DNA from: an uncultured Bacilli bacterium
GTDB taxonomy: Bacteria > Bacillota_I > Bacilli_A > RF39 > UBA660
NCBI GenBank assembly: GCA_947598325.1
Contig: CANQFD010000003.1
Location: 36,917-100,916, forward strand
Direction of reading: 5' to 3'
DNA: 64,000 bases
The notes beneath the pieces are model-generated. The model was not told the DNA's origin. It was given only the letters and a program-made list of their open reading frames with translations, and searched no databases. Shown here in pieces: positions 1 to 8,579 of this stretch. Every line of letters begins with the position of its first letter. Within the stretch, counting starts at the first letter, position 1. A program made the translations under genes and the position numbers.

Positions 1-98
1 AAACCTATTATCAATTCTAAATATCTTTTTAGTAAATTTTTATTTTCAACTATACCAAGAATATCTTCATCTATTAATTTTCTTTTTATTATTCCCAT
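1..98 (-). CDS. Partial CDS, N-terminus of an unidentified protein (possibly YitT-like)
   Basis: The first 31 or so codons of a gene that runs off the left edge. It starts at an ATG (98) preceded by GGAGG at a normal distance and lies 14 bases after the prfB stop, so it is probably in the same operon. The readable N-terminus (MGIIKRKLIDEDILGIVENK, then NLLKRYLELIIG) is basic and then turns hydrophobic, as in a membrane protein. A YitT/DUF2179 family member is a guess from that N-terminal style; too little is present to confirm. Confidence 0.5.
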   Translation of the reverse strand, partial: MGIIKRKLIDEDILGIVENKNLLKRYLELIIG

Positions 99-112
99 AT
101 AAACTACCTCCA

Positions 113-1199
113 CTACATTTTCAAATATCCTTCTATAAATTTATCAATATCTCCGTCCAAAACTTTTTGTACATCGCTAGTTTCTTCTCCTGTTCTATGA
201 TCTTTAACCATTGAGTACGGATGCATTACATAGCTTCTTATTTGAGAACCAAAATTTATATCACTTTGATTTTTCTTCTCTTCATCAAGTTCTTTTCTTC
301 TTTTTTCTTCTTCAATTAAATAAAGTTTAGACTTTAATATTTTCATAGCAATTTCCTTATTTTTTAATTGACTTCTTTCATTTTGACATGTAACAGTTAT
401 TCCTGTTGCTATATGAGTAATTCTAACCGCACTGTCTGTTGTATTTACTCCCTGTCCTCCTGGACCACTACTTCTATATACATCAATTTTTATATCACTA
501 TCTTTTATTTCAATATTAATTTCATCATTTATTTGAGGAGTAACTTCAACGGATGCAAATGATGTATGTCTTCTATTTGCTGAATCAAATGGGGATAACC
601 TAACTAATCTATGTACGCCTTTTTCACTCTTAAGATATCCATATGCATTAAGTCCTTTGATAAGCACTGTTACCCTTTTTATTCCTGCCTCTTCCCCATA
701 TAATGTATCTAAAATTTCATATTTAAATGATTTTTTATCACACCATCTTAAATACATTCTAAGTAACATGGAAGCCCAATCGCAACTTTCAGTTCCGCCT
801 GCTCCCGAATGTATTTCTAATATTGCATTTTCTTTATCCTCTTTAGATGATAATTTTACTGACATTTCTAAATCAGAAATTTGTTTTTTCAAATCAGAAA
901 TATTAAGCGTTATCTCCTTAATCAAATCTTCATCATTATAATCAATAATTTCTTCATAGGAGTCTAATGTTTCTTTTAATTTTTCAACATTTGAAATTAT
1001 TTTATTATCATCACTTATCTTTTTGGATAAATCAATAGTTTCTTTTGACCCCCAAAGTTCTTTTTGCTGCATAGTTTGAAGTTTTTCTTCTAAACTTTTT
1101 ATAGATGCTTTTTTTCCATCTACATCAAAGTAACCTCCAAACATCACAAAGTTTTTGTTTTAATGACAATAAGTCTTCCTTTATACTCTTTATATCCAT
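113..1199 (-). CDS. prfB: Peptide chain release factor 2, expressed by programmed +1 frameshift
   Basis: RF2 reads UGA and UAA stop codons and triggers peptide release. The protein has the SPF stop-codon tripeptide (about residue 202), the GGQ peptidyl-hydrolysis motif (about 248) and the usual C-terminal domain. The gene starts at ATG 1199 behind AGGTG; 24 codons run to CTT, then an in-frame TGA at 1127-1125. A +1 slip on CTT TGA continues into the main frame at GAT and gives a 361-residue protein, the usual length. A GGAGG lies exactly three bases before the CTT, as in other bacterial prfB genes. In many Firmicutes prfB follows secA directly; here about 4.8 kb lies between them. Confidence 0.97.
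1125..1138 (-). promoter_or_regulatory. prfB programmed +1 frameshift site
   Basis: On the minus strand the order is GGAGG (1138-1134), a three-base spacer TTA, CTT (1130-1128) and TGA (1127-1125). Internal Shine-Dalgarno pairing with this spacing pushes the ribosome forward at the slow UGA codon. This is the known autoregulatory device: low RF2 favours the shift and so more RF2. All elements are seen directly. Confidence 0.95.
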
Positions 1200-1528
1200 A
1201 TCATCACCTAAATTATTATAACATAAATCGACAAAAAAACAAATGGATTTATATTCCATTTTTAATAGCATTTGTAGAATAAAGAAATTAAAATTAAAAA
1301 ATAAAGTTATAAATTTGGAACTTTTTGTTTGTAATAATTAATTATATCTCTAAAAGTTATCTAATTTTATAATGAATTTTTAGTTTGTTTTGTAAAGTTT
1401 TTACAAAAAATTGTCTAAATTATGTTAATATGTTTCAAAATTTGACAATTTATTATATAATGATCATAGAATATGAGAGTATTCCAATCATAAAGTATAT
1501 TTTTTAAAAAGTGTTGTGAGGTGAGTTA
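1200..1528. other. Divergent intergenic region, prfB / GNAT
   Basis: About 330 bases of AT-rich DNA between divergent genes. A short inverted repeat (AATGGA ... TCCATT, about 1241-1259) is present. TTGACA at 1442-1447 and TATAAT at 1456-1461 are both visible but only 8 bases apart, so they are not one canonical promoter; TTGACA with TAGAAT (1467) gives a 19-base spacer and is a weak candidate for the GNAT gene. No gene or RNA is recognisable. Confidence 0.4.
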
Positions 1529-1969
1529 ATGGAGGTTATATTTAGAAAAGCTACTTTTGATGATGTAGAGCCCATTATTACTTTATGTAATGAGTGTTTT
1601 AACGAAAATACATCTTTAGATTATGCAAAAGAAAATTTTAAAGAAACGGAAAATGACCAAAATCAAATATATATTGTTGGTTTAGCTGATGGAAAAATAG
1701 TTGCTCATGCAAAACTTACAATTATTCCAACTATGTACGAAGATATGAATACTTATGCAATATTAAACCATGTCTGTGTTAAACCTGAATTAAGGCGTGG
1801 TCATATTGGAACTAAATTGTTGGATGAATGTTTTAAAATAGCAAAAGAAAATAATTGTAAATGTGTTGAATTATGGTCAAAGAACTTTAGGGTACCTGCT
1901 CATGTTCTTTATCATAATTATGGCTTTGAGGTTATGGATGCAAAATTTTTTACAAAGGATGTTAAATAG
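1529..1969 (+). CDS. GNAT-family N-acetyltransferase
   Basis: A 146-residue single-domain GNAT protein that should transfer acetyl from acetyl-CoA to an amine; the substrate is unknown. The acetyl-CoA loop is seen as RRGHIGTKLL (about residues 89-98, the R/Q-x-x-G-x-G/A motif) after a beta strand ending HVCVKPEL. The C-terminal half has the typical VLYHNYGFEV segment (about 127-136). The ATG has a strong site, GAGGTGAGTTA. It points against the local replication direction, unlike most neighbours, and lies just before a frameshifted membrane protein, with which it is probably co-transcribed. Confidence 0.85.
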   Translation: MEVIFRKATFDDVEPIITLCNECFNENTSLDYAKENFKETENDQNQIYIVGLADGKIVAHAKLTIIPTMYEDMNTYAILNHVCVKPELRRGHIGTKLLDECFKIAKENNCKCVELWSKNFRVPAHVLYHNYGFEVMDAKFFTKDVK

Positions 1970-1980
1970 GAGAGTGAAAT

Positions 1981-3161
1981 ATGAAAATTAGTAATATTTA
2001 TGTTGGTGGTTGGTTTCAAAGAACCATGCTACAATTATCTGAAATTTATGATTTTTTAAGAGCTGGAAAAAGTCAGTTACATTTAAATCAAAAAAACTTG
2101 ATGAACATTTAAAAAATTTGGAAATAGGTAATATTAATTATGGTGTTTCTGGTGAAGAGTATGTTGAGTTCACAACAGCATTAAATATTAAGGTTAAAAT
2201 ATTTGAAGATGGGCTAATAGTATTAAATAATGAACACGTTAGTGAAGATACTTTATTTTCTGATATAAATAAGGTACAAGATTATTATGAAAAGAGACTA
2301 TCCCCTGCATTTAATTATTTATTCAGTTTAGGAGCACCTGTACCAAAAGAACTTGCTAATATAGAAACAGTATATCCGTATTTTATTGTCTGTGATAATG
2401 CAACTAAAGATGAAATAAATGATCTACTATCAAAAACTGAAAAACAAAAATATTTTGAGTTTAAAAATGATAAATATGAAGTTATTCGTGGAGATAAATA
2501 TTATTTCATTAATAATAAAAAACAATCTAATGAAAATATTGAAAGATATATTGAAGAACAAATATTTATTAGAGAATTTAAAGGACAATTACATAGATAT
2601 TTAAATATCCATAGAATAATATGGGAAAAGATTGATGCAGTAAAGGAAAATGCTCATGTCAAAGGCTCTGATATTGTTAAATTTACTACAAAATTAGAAG
2701 GATATGCTAAGACAATTAATTTAATTGATGGTCGTATTAATCAAATGGGAACTTATATTTCAACAAGAGAAAAAATTGCAAAAAATGATCAAGAGCTTTC
2801 TGAATTTTTAGCAATATCAGGATATAGATATGAAACATTACGAGATACATTAGATTATATAAAATATTTATGGGGTATGACAAAGAACTATGTATCAGCA
2901 GCACAAAAATTATTTGATGGATTAAAAGCAGATGTAACAAGCAAATCAGTTGAAAGTTTAACTATTGTTACATCAATGAGTGCTGGTGCAGCATTACTTG
3001 ATTTATTTACAGAGTCAGCACCTACTTTTACAGCATTCGGTTTTATTTATTTCTTTATTCTAGCATTTATTGGTTGGGGTTCAACTAAAATTCTTGGTTC
3101 AATCGCATCTAGAAGAAAATATGAAGTTTCAGATATAGAATATGAAAAAGATATTAAATAA
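1981..3161 (+). pseudogene. Membrane protein with a frameshift at an A7 run; C-terminal two-helix, CorA-like layout
   Basis: Reading starts at ATG 1981 (GAGAGTGAAAT upstream). It continues in one frame to AAC 2095-2097 and then stops at TAA about 11 bases later. A -1 shift at A_AAA_AAC (2091-2097) opens the rest of the gene to 3161, about 393 residues in all, and the sequence stays sensible across the join. The protein has a mixed N-terminal part, a long helical region (about residues 215-320) and two hydrophobic segments near the C-terminus, the second a strong helix (FGFIYFFILAFIGWG). This recalls CorA-type transporters, but no GMN motif is visible, so the family is uncertain. It may be a sequencing slip, a true mutation or programmed frameshifting. 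A TTG at 2118 could only give a truncated product. Confidence 0.6.
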
Positions 3162-3180
3162 AAAGATATTTTAAATTTTA

Positions 3181-3228
3181 AGAATACTAAAAAAGATCCT
3201 AAATGATTAGGATCTTTTTTAGTATTCT
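3181..3228. terminator. Bidirectional terminator, perfect 22-bp stem
   Basis: A perfect inverted repeat with 22-base arms (3181-3202 and 3207-3228) and a four-base loop. The arms contain A-runs and T-runs, so it works in both directions. It lies between two converging genes, and the last codons and stop of the minus-strand gene are inside the right arm. Confidence 0.9.
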
Positions 3229-4073
3229 ATTTCTGTACTATACCAATAATAGTTGTTATTAGAACCTTTTTTAAATGTATGTTTAAAAGTATAAAAATCT
3301 TGTATGTTTTCTTTTATATAATTTTTTCCAGCTGAAGAAGCATTTGTTAATTCTGAATTCTCATCTACTTTATATTTATAAACACTTTCATCCTTTTTAG
3401 TTGTTTTAAAAACTTCAAATTCATAATATTCTCCTGTAACAAATCCTGCTTTTTCTAATACTATTAACTCATCATTGTCAGTTTTATAATCTATAATTTT
3501 ATTAACTTTTTCAAGCCCTGCGGCTCCTCTTCCATAAAACGTACAATATAAATTATCAGAACTTTTTTTAACAGCACCTCCTGGATATGGAAATTCATTT
3601 ACTAACTCTGAATAATCATAAGTTTCTTTTAATTTATTTTTTAGTTCTTCTTCAGTTGTACATTTATTTGCAAAACCTCTTACTTCAGAATCACTACTAT
3701 TTCTAATTACACTATCTTCCACTTTATTAGTTTTATCAAATACCATTGGATATATTGTTGTCGTTTTATCTATAGTTTCCATAGTACTCTTTTCTCCTGA
3801 ATATGCATCATTATTACTTCCAGATTCATTTCCATCATCTTCTAAAACCATTGGAACAGTTGCTAAATATTTTTCTAATTCTTCTTCTGAAATTTTTATT
3901 TGTTCTTCCTTTTTAGTTTCTTTTTTATCAACTACTTTATCAGATTCTTTAACATTAAATACTTTATCATAAATAATATAACTACCCATTCCTATTACTA
4001 ATAGTATTAAAACTATTACTAAAGCTACTAGTCCTTTACTATTTTTTGTTTTTACTACTACATTTTCATTCAT
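3219..4073 (-). CDS. Membrane-anchored extracytoplasmic protein, paralogue A
   Basis: A 284-residue protein of unknown function. It has a short basic cytoplasmic N-terminus (MNENVVVKTKNSKGL), one transmembrane helix (about residues 15-36), a charged Lys/Glu linker (about 44-67) and an extracytoplasmic domain of about 200 residues rich in Tyr, Asp and Ser. The first 20 or so residues match the neighbour at 4275-4958 almost exactly, while the outer domains differ. The ATG has AGGAGG upstream. Its promoter carries a G6 tract and a short 15-base spacer, so expression may be low in this variant. No catalytic motif was recognised. Confidence 0.75.
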   Translation of the reverse strand: MNENVVVKTKNSKGLVALVIVLILLVIGMGSYIIYDKVFNVKESDKVVDKKETKKEEQIKISEEELEKYLATVPMVLEDDGNESGSNNDAYSGEKSTMETIDKTTTIYPMVFDKTNKVEDSVIRNSSDSEVRGFANKCTTEEELKNKLKETYDYSELVNEFPYPGGAVKKSSDNLYCTFYGRGAAGLEKVNKIIDYKTDNDELIVLEKAGFVTGEYYEFEVFKTTKKDESVYKYKVDENSELTNASSAGKNYIKENIQDFYTFKHTFKKGSNNNYYWYSTEIEY

Positions 4074-4168
4074 TCTTATTTCCTCCTATTTAACATAAGT
4101 ATACCCCCCACACAAAAGTTTCAAGTAAAAAAGTTACTTTTTTAGTAACTTTACACTTTTATTTATTT
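4015..4168 (-). repeat. Direct repeat copy A (leader, promoter and first codons)
   Basis: About 154 bases nearly identical to 4900-5055. It covers the first 20 or so codons, ribosome site, promoter and an upstream hairpin (arms 4130-4138 and 4144-4152, followed by T residues on the minus strand). The main difference from the other copy is the length of the G/C tract, 6 here and 8 there. The hairpin could end transcription coming from the upstream paralogue. Confidence 0.9.
4098..4124 (-). promoter_or_regulatory. Promoter of paralogue A with G6 tract, 15-bp spacer
   Basis: Minus strand: TTGAAA (4124-4119), 15 bases ending in GGGGGG (4109-4104), then TATACT (4103-4098). The gene start is 25 bases further. 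A 15-base spacer is short for the main sigma factor. The otherwise identical copy at 4983-5011 has two more G residues and a 17-base spacer. Confidence 0.75.
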
Positions 4169-4274
4169 AATTATTATTTACAATGTAAGAATCATTAACG
4201 GAGTTTATTAAATTTCTACTATTACAATTTCATTCATATTTACTTAACTCCATTTAAGATATTTACTACTTTCT

Positions 4275-4958
4275 CTATGGTCTATTCTTTGGCATCATTT
4301 CTTTTAATGCACGTAAGAAATATACTGATTCTTCTGGATTTAATTCTTGAGTTGATTTTTCTAATTTAATTTCTTTATATTTTGCTTTAAAATCCTCAGT
4401 ATTATATGTACCTGCAATATTTGAATCTATAAGTTTAGTTGCTGAAGAAATTTTTATATCACTAACAATATTTTCTACATTATCTGAATCATCTGATATT
4501 ATGTATATAGCCATACCTCCACTAAGTTCAAACATATAATTTAGATGAATTATATCACCTTCAATGGTATAATTACCATAATATCCAACTACTGACTCTC
4601 TAGACATTTCATAATAAAATAGACCATTTTCAAATAGAGTTAACGTAAAATTATCACTTTCACCTTCACTATCAACGTAATCATTACCAGATTCGTCAGT
4701 ACTATATGGCTCACTAACAAATTTATAAATACCAGTCATATTTTTATAATTATACTTTTCTGATACATTGTTTTTTGACTCTTTAACATTATTATTGTCA
4801 GCTTTAACATTTTGTGTTTTTTCAGATTTACCACTATTATTAATTACTTTATCATATGCTGTATACCCTATAAGCACTATTACCATTATTAGTAATATAA
4901 TTACTAAAGCTACTAGTCCTTTACTATTTTTTGTTTTTACTACTACATTTTCATTCAT
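4275..4958 (-). CDS. Membrane-anchored extracytoplasmic protein, paralogue B
   Basis: A 227-residue protein with the same start as paralogue A: short cytoplasmic tail, transmembrane helix (about 15-36), polar Asn/Lys linker (about 41-68) and an outer domain. The outer domain begins MTGIYKFVSEPY and contains strand-rich segments (NFTLTLFENGLFYYEM, GNYTIEGDIIHLNYMF) like small beta-barrel or lipocalin-like domains of unknown role. The function is unknown. Its promoter has an ideal 17-base spacer with a G8 tract, so this copy is expected to be the active one here. Confidence 0.75.
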   Translation of the reverse strand: MNENVVVKTKNSKGLVALVIILLIMVIVLIGYTAYDKVINNSGKSEKTQNVKADNNNVKESKNNVSEKYNYKNMTGIYKFVSEPYSTDESGNDYVDSEGESDNFTLTLFENGLFYYEMSRESVVGYYGNYTIEGDIIHLNYMFELSGGMAIYIISDDSDNVENIVSDIKISSATKLIDSNIAGTYNTEDFKAKYKEIKLEKSTQELNPEESVYFLRALKEMMPKNRP

Positions 4959-5055
4959 TTTTATTTCCTCCTATTTAACATAAGTATACCCCCCCCACAC
5001 AAAAGTTTCAAGTAAAAAAGTTACTTTTTTAGTAACTTTACACTTTTATTTATTT
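4900..5055 (-). repeat. Direct repeat copy B (leader, promoter and first codons)
   Basis: Second copy of the repeat at 4015-4168, with the hairpin at 5017-5039 and a C8 (G8 on the minus strand) tract at 4989-4996. The duplicated unit carries expression signals plus the membrane anchor, so the variable outer domains sit behind identical control regions. Confidence 0.9.
4983..5011 (-). promoter_or_regulatory. Promoter of paralogue B with G8 tract, 17-bp spacer
   Basis: Minus strand: TTGAAA (5011-5006), a 17-base spacer ending in eight G residues (4996-4989), then TATACT (4988-4983). A G8 run is conspicuous in such AT-rich DNA. Its position in the spacer is that of classical phase-variable promoters. 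Confidence 0.8.
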
Positions 5056-5249
5056 GTAATTTTTATTTCGTAATTTGATTTATCTATTTTTGAGTTGGAG
5101 TTCTTCACATTTGACTCATCATTACTTTTATCACTTGTTCATTTGTTGGGATATATTTCTTCCCATAAATTTATGACTTACAAAAAAAATATATTACTGC
5201 CCCTATTTAATTTAAATTTAAGTTTAAAAAGACTTACCCTATTCAATAA
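5056..5249. other. Non-coding or decayed stretch in the island
   Basis: About 190 bases with no credible gene. On the minus strand a run of open codons ends at a stop at 5048-5046 and encodes a Lys/Asn/Ser-rich tail resembling the linkers of the two paralogues. It has no start, so it may be the remains of a third copy. This is weak. Confidence 0.3.
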
Positions 5250-5292
5250 AAAAATTAATATTCAACGATGTTACTTCTGAATATTAATTTTT
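5250..5292 (-). terminator. Terminator after the histidine phosphatase gene
   Basis: 15-base perfect arms (5250-5264 and 5278-5292) with a 13-base loop, followed by a T-run on the minus strand. It lies 16 bases after the stop of the minus-strand gene and is A/T-flanked on both sides. Confidence 0.85.
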
Positions 5293-5308
5293 ATATTTTT
5301 TCAATTTC

Positions 5309-5818
5309 TTAGTTGCTTGATCCAAATTCTTGTATCATTCCATCTTTTGGTAATTCATTGAAATAAAAATATACTGCTCTTGCTATTCCGCCATGTGTTA
5401 CCAAAAGAATATTTTTATCTTTATATTTTTCTTTTATTTCATCTAAAAAAAGTTTAATTCTTTTAAATAAATCCTGTATAGTTTCTAACCCCTCTACTTT
5501 TGCTTTGGAGTAATAGTTCCAATAATCAGTATTATAAAACTCTCCAAGGTCTTTACCAGTATATATACCGCAATCTCTTTCTTCAATTCTTTTATCAAAA
5601 ATTACTGGAACATTATTAACATTTATAATATCACAAGTATGTTTAGTTCTTAATAATGGCGAACAAATAATTAAATCAATATCTAAATTTTTAATAGCCT
5701 TTTGGGCTTTTTTAGCTTGTAATATTCCTATTTCATTTATATCTTCATCTAACTTCCCATTATATTTTTTCTCAACATTACATTTAGTCAGCCCATGTCT
5801 AATTACATATAATTTCAA
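5309..5818 (-). CDS. Histidine phosphatase family protein (phosphoglycerate mutase-like)
   Basis: A 169-residue member of the histidine phosphatase superfamily. The catalytic RHG is at residues 8-10 (YVIRHGLT), the second Arg is in SPLLRTKHT (about 58), the acid Glu in EERDCG (about 83) and the second His in THGG (about 142). Substrate is unknown; relatives act on sugar phosphates, nucleotides or alpha-ribazole phosphate. The start is TTG (5818) behind GGAGGTGA at good spacing. It is the rightmost gene of the island between secA and prfB. Confidence 0.88.
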   Translation of the reverse strand: MKLYVIRHGLTKCNVEKKYNGKLDEDINEIGILQAKKAQKAIKNLDIDLIICSPLLRTKHTCDIINVNNVPVIFDKRIEERDCGIYTGKDLGEFYNTDYWNYYSKAKVEGLETIQDLFKRIKLFLDEIKEKYKDKNILLVTHGGIARAVYFYFNELPKDGMIQEFGSSN

Positions 5819-6015
5819 TTATAGTCACCTCCCATATAAAACATAATTACATATTAAAATGTTACCGTTGTTAAACTCTTGATTTTACGTGGCTTTTTGG
5901 TATTTTTGGGAGCAAATTGAATTTTTTGTGCACATTCTGAGCACATTTTTATAGTTTTAGGGTTTTTTTATCATTTTTTCAAAACTCTATGCCGTGCACC
6001 CCCTTATAAAACCTA
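5819..6015. other. Intergenic region at the secA side of the island
   Basis: About 200 bases between secA and the phosphatase gene. It holds the phosphatase ribosome site and an inverted repeat TGTGC ... GCACA (about 5929-5947) near T-runs. It is visibly less AT-rich than its surroundings (for example CCGTGCACCCCC near 5990). No gene or clear terminator; a remnant of an insertion junction is possible but unproven. Confidence 0.35.
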
Positions 6016-8508
6016 CTACTTTCCACAACAATTTTTGTATTTCTTTCCACTTCCACAAGGGCACTTTTCATTCCTACCGATTTTAGTTACTCTTTTTGGT
6101 TTATTTGAACTATCTTTTGAATCATTTGTTTTTGTTGTTTTAGTAACCTTTTTTCTTTCTAAGTTTTGTCTTATTTCTGCTTTTAGTAGATATACTGTTG
6201 TATCTTTACTAATTTTTTCTAACATTTCATCAAATAATTCAAATCCCTCATTTGTATATGCAACAAGAGGATTTGTTTGTGCATAGCTTCTAAGACCAAT
6301 TCCTTCTTTTAAATGATCCATTGTATTTATATGCTCCATCCAATGTGTATCTATAACTCTTAATGCTATTACTTTTTCAAAATCATTAACGATTTCTTCT
6401 GGTAAATCTTTTATTTTTTCTTCATATTCTCCTATTATTTTTTCTTCCAAGATTTTTATAACATCTTCTTTTGATTTATTTATTATTTCTGATAATTTTA
6501 CACTAGAATTTTTAAGTAAATTTTCATTTACATGTTCACATATTTCTGAACAATCAAATTCTAACAATTCATTTTGATCAATCAAATGTGCTGAAATCAA
6601 ATCATATATATGATTTTTTATTAAGTTTATTATTGAATCATGTATTGAATCTCTATCTAATACTTCATTTCTTCTCTGATACATAATTTCTCTTTGTTTT
6701 GCCATAACATCATCATATTGAAGAAGAGTTTTTCTTATATCGAAATTATTACCTTCTACTTTCTTTTGAGCTGTTTCAACATTTTTTGTCATTGTTTTAC
6801 TTCTAAAATTAATCGTAGTTCCAAGACCTGCTGCTTCAAGTATATTTTTGAATCTATCTGTTCCAAATCTTACCATTAAATCGTCTTCAAAACTTACATA
6901 AAATTGTGTATAACCTGGATCTCCTTGACGACCAGAACGACCTCTTAACTGGTTGTCTATACGTCTTGATTCATGTCTTTCAGTTCCAATAACACATAAT
7001 CCACCAAGTTCTCTTACTCCTTCACCAAGTTTAATATCTGTTCCACGACCAGCCATATTAGTTGCAATTGTAACAGAATTAAGTTGCCCTGCTTTTGCTA
7101 TTATTTCAGCCTCACGAGCATGGTTTTTAGCATTTAAAACCTCATGCTTAATTCGTTCTTTTTTTAGTAAATCACTAATTATTTCACTAGTTTCTATTGC
7201 AATTGTACCAACTAATATTGGTTGCCCTGTTGAATGTCTTTCTTTTATTTCTTTAACAATAGCTGCATATTTGTCCTTTTTAGTAGCAAATATTAAATCA
7301 GCCATATCTTTTCTTATTACTGGTTTATTTGTTGGAATTTGTATTACATACATATTATATATATTTCTAAATTCTTCTTCTTCTGTTTTAGCCGTACCTG
7401 TCATACCAGATAATTTTTTATACATTCTAAATAAATTTTGGAATGTAATAGTTGCAAGTGTCTTTGTTTCCTCCTGTATTTTAACTCCCTCTTTTGCCTC
7501 TATTGCTTGATGTAAACCTTCAGAGAAAGCTCTTCCATGCATAAGACGACCTGTAAATTGATCTACTATTACAACTTCACCATCTTGAACAACATAATCA
7601 ACTTCATTTTTCATTGTATAATTAGCTCTTAATGCTTGATTAACATGATGAACAATAACTGAGTATTTAATATCATACATATTATCTATTCCATAAAAAG
7701 ACTCACATTTTTTACTTCCTTCATCTGTTAAACTAATACTATTAGTTTTTTCATCTATAGTATAATCTTCATTTTCTTTTAATCTTGAAACAAATCTTTG
7801 TGCATCCTGATATTGATTATTTGAATGCATCGCACCCCCAGATATTATAAGTGGTGTTCTAGCTTCATCTATAAGCACAGAGTCAACCTCGTCGACTATT
7901 GCAAAATTAAGAGGTCTTTGTACTCTATCTTCTTTTTTTATAACCATATTATCTCTTAAATAATCAAAACCAATTTCATTATTTGTTGAATATAATATAT
8001 CTGAATTATATTGTTCTCTTTTTTCTTCAGGAGATAAATCTCTTGAATTAATGCCTACAGTTAATCCTAAAAATTTAAATATTTGCCCCATCCAATTCGC
8101 ATCACGACTTGCTAAATATTCATTTACTGTTACTATATGGACTCCTTCACCAGTAAGCGCATTTAAATATGCTGGCATAACTGAAGTTAAAGTTTTACCT
8201 TCACCTGTTTTCATTTCTGCTATATTTCCATAATGTATAGCAAGAGCTCCCAATATTTGTGTATAATATGGTTTTTCAGAAATAACCCTATTAGCAGCTT
8301 CTCTAACCGTAGCAAAAGCATCAATTATTATATCTTCTAATGTTTTACCATTTTTTAATTCTTCTTTAAATATGTTGGTTTTTTCTTTTAATTGCTCATC
8401 TGTTAATTTTTCATATTCATCATTTTTTTCTTCTATTTTATCTGCCATTTGCATGAACTTTTTTAATTCTTTATATTCAAAATCAAAAAGACTTCTAAAT
8501 ATGTTCAT
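6016..8508 (-). CDS. secA: Preprotein translocase ATPase SecA
   Basis: SecA drives secretory proteins through SecYEG using ATP. The 830 residues match the family. Walker A is TGEGKT (about 101-106), the DEAD-type box VDEVDS (about 206), and the second motor domain has GRGTD and the RGRSGRQGDPG motif. The C-terminal tail carries the zinc-binding SEC-C motif CPCGSGKKYKNCC (about 815-828), which binds SecB or ribosomes in relatives. ATG 8508 has AGGAGATGATAAT. It has its own promoter at 8529-8557 and is isolated from the upstream operon by a terminator. Confidence 0.98.
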   Translation of the reverse strand: MNIFRSLFDFEYKELKKFMQMADKIEEKNDEYEKLTDEQLKEKTNIFKEELKNGKTLEDIIIDAFATVREAANRVISEKPYYTQILGALAIHYGNIAEMKTGEGKTLTSVMPAYLNALTGEGVHIVTVNEYLASRDANWMGQIFKFLGLTVGINSRDLSPEEKREQYNSDILYSTNNEIGFDYLRDNMVIKKEDRVQRPLNFAIVDEVDSVLIDEARTPLIISGGAMHSNNQYQDAQRFVSRLKENEDYTIDEKTNSISLTDEGSKKCESFYGIDNMYDIKYSVIVHHVNQALRANYTMKNEVDYVVQDGEVVIVDQFTGRLMHGRAFSEGLHQAIEAKEGVKIQEETKTLATITFQNLFRMYKKLSGMTGTAKTEEEEFRNIYNMYVIQIPTNKPVIRKDMADLIFATKKDKYAAIVKEIKERHSTGQPILVGTIAIETSEIISDLLKKERIKHEVLNAKNHAREAEIIAKAGQLNSVTIATNMAGRGTDIKLGEGVRELGGLCVIGTERHESRRIDNQLRGRSGRQGDPGYTQFYVSFEDDLMVRFGTDRFKNILEAAGLGTTINFRSKTMTKNVETAQKKVEGNNFDIRKTLLQYDDVMAKQREIMYQRRNEVLDRDSIHDSIINLIKNHIYDLISAHLIDQNELLEFDCSEICEHVNENLLKNSSVKLSEIINKSKEDVIKILEEKIIGEYEEKIKDLPEEIVNDFEKVIALRVIDTHWMEHINTMDHLKEGIGLRSYAQTNPLVAYTNEGFELFDEMLEKISKDTTVYLLKAEIRQNLERKKVTKTTKTNDSKDSSNKPKRVTKIGRNEKCPCGSGKKYKNCCGK

Positions 8509-8528
8509 ATTATCATCTCCTAATAATA

Positions 8529-8557
8529 ATTATAACAAATTTATTTACTATACACAA
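8529..8557 (-). promoter_or_regulatory. secA promoter
   Basis: Minus strand: TTGTGT (8557-8552), 17 bases, TATAAT (8534-8529), about 20 bases before the secA start. The -10 box is perfect and the -35 partial. Confidence 0.7.
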
Positions 8558-8579
8558 TAAAAGTGCTTATAATAAGCAC
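8556..8579 (-). terminator. Terminator of the four-gene envelope operon
   Basis: Arms GTGCTTA / TAAGCAC (8563-8569 and 8573-8579) followed by a T-rich run on the minus strand. It follows the lipoprotein stop directly and overlaps the secA -35 region. Confidence 0.8.

Noticed and set aside
368..941. Plus-strand open frames opposite prfB
   Set aside because: Shadows of a firmly identified gene; no ribosome sites or family features.
1442..1461. TTGACA and TATAAT as one promoter before the GNAT gene
   Set aside because: Only eight bases separate them, too few for the main sigma factor.
5925..5950. Attachment site for a mobile element
   Set aside because: An inverted repeat is present but there is no matching direct repeat near prfB and no integrase.
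6953..7510. 185-codon plus-strand frame inside secA
   Set aside because: Antisense shadow of secA; composition follows the secA codons and there is no start signal.
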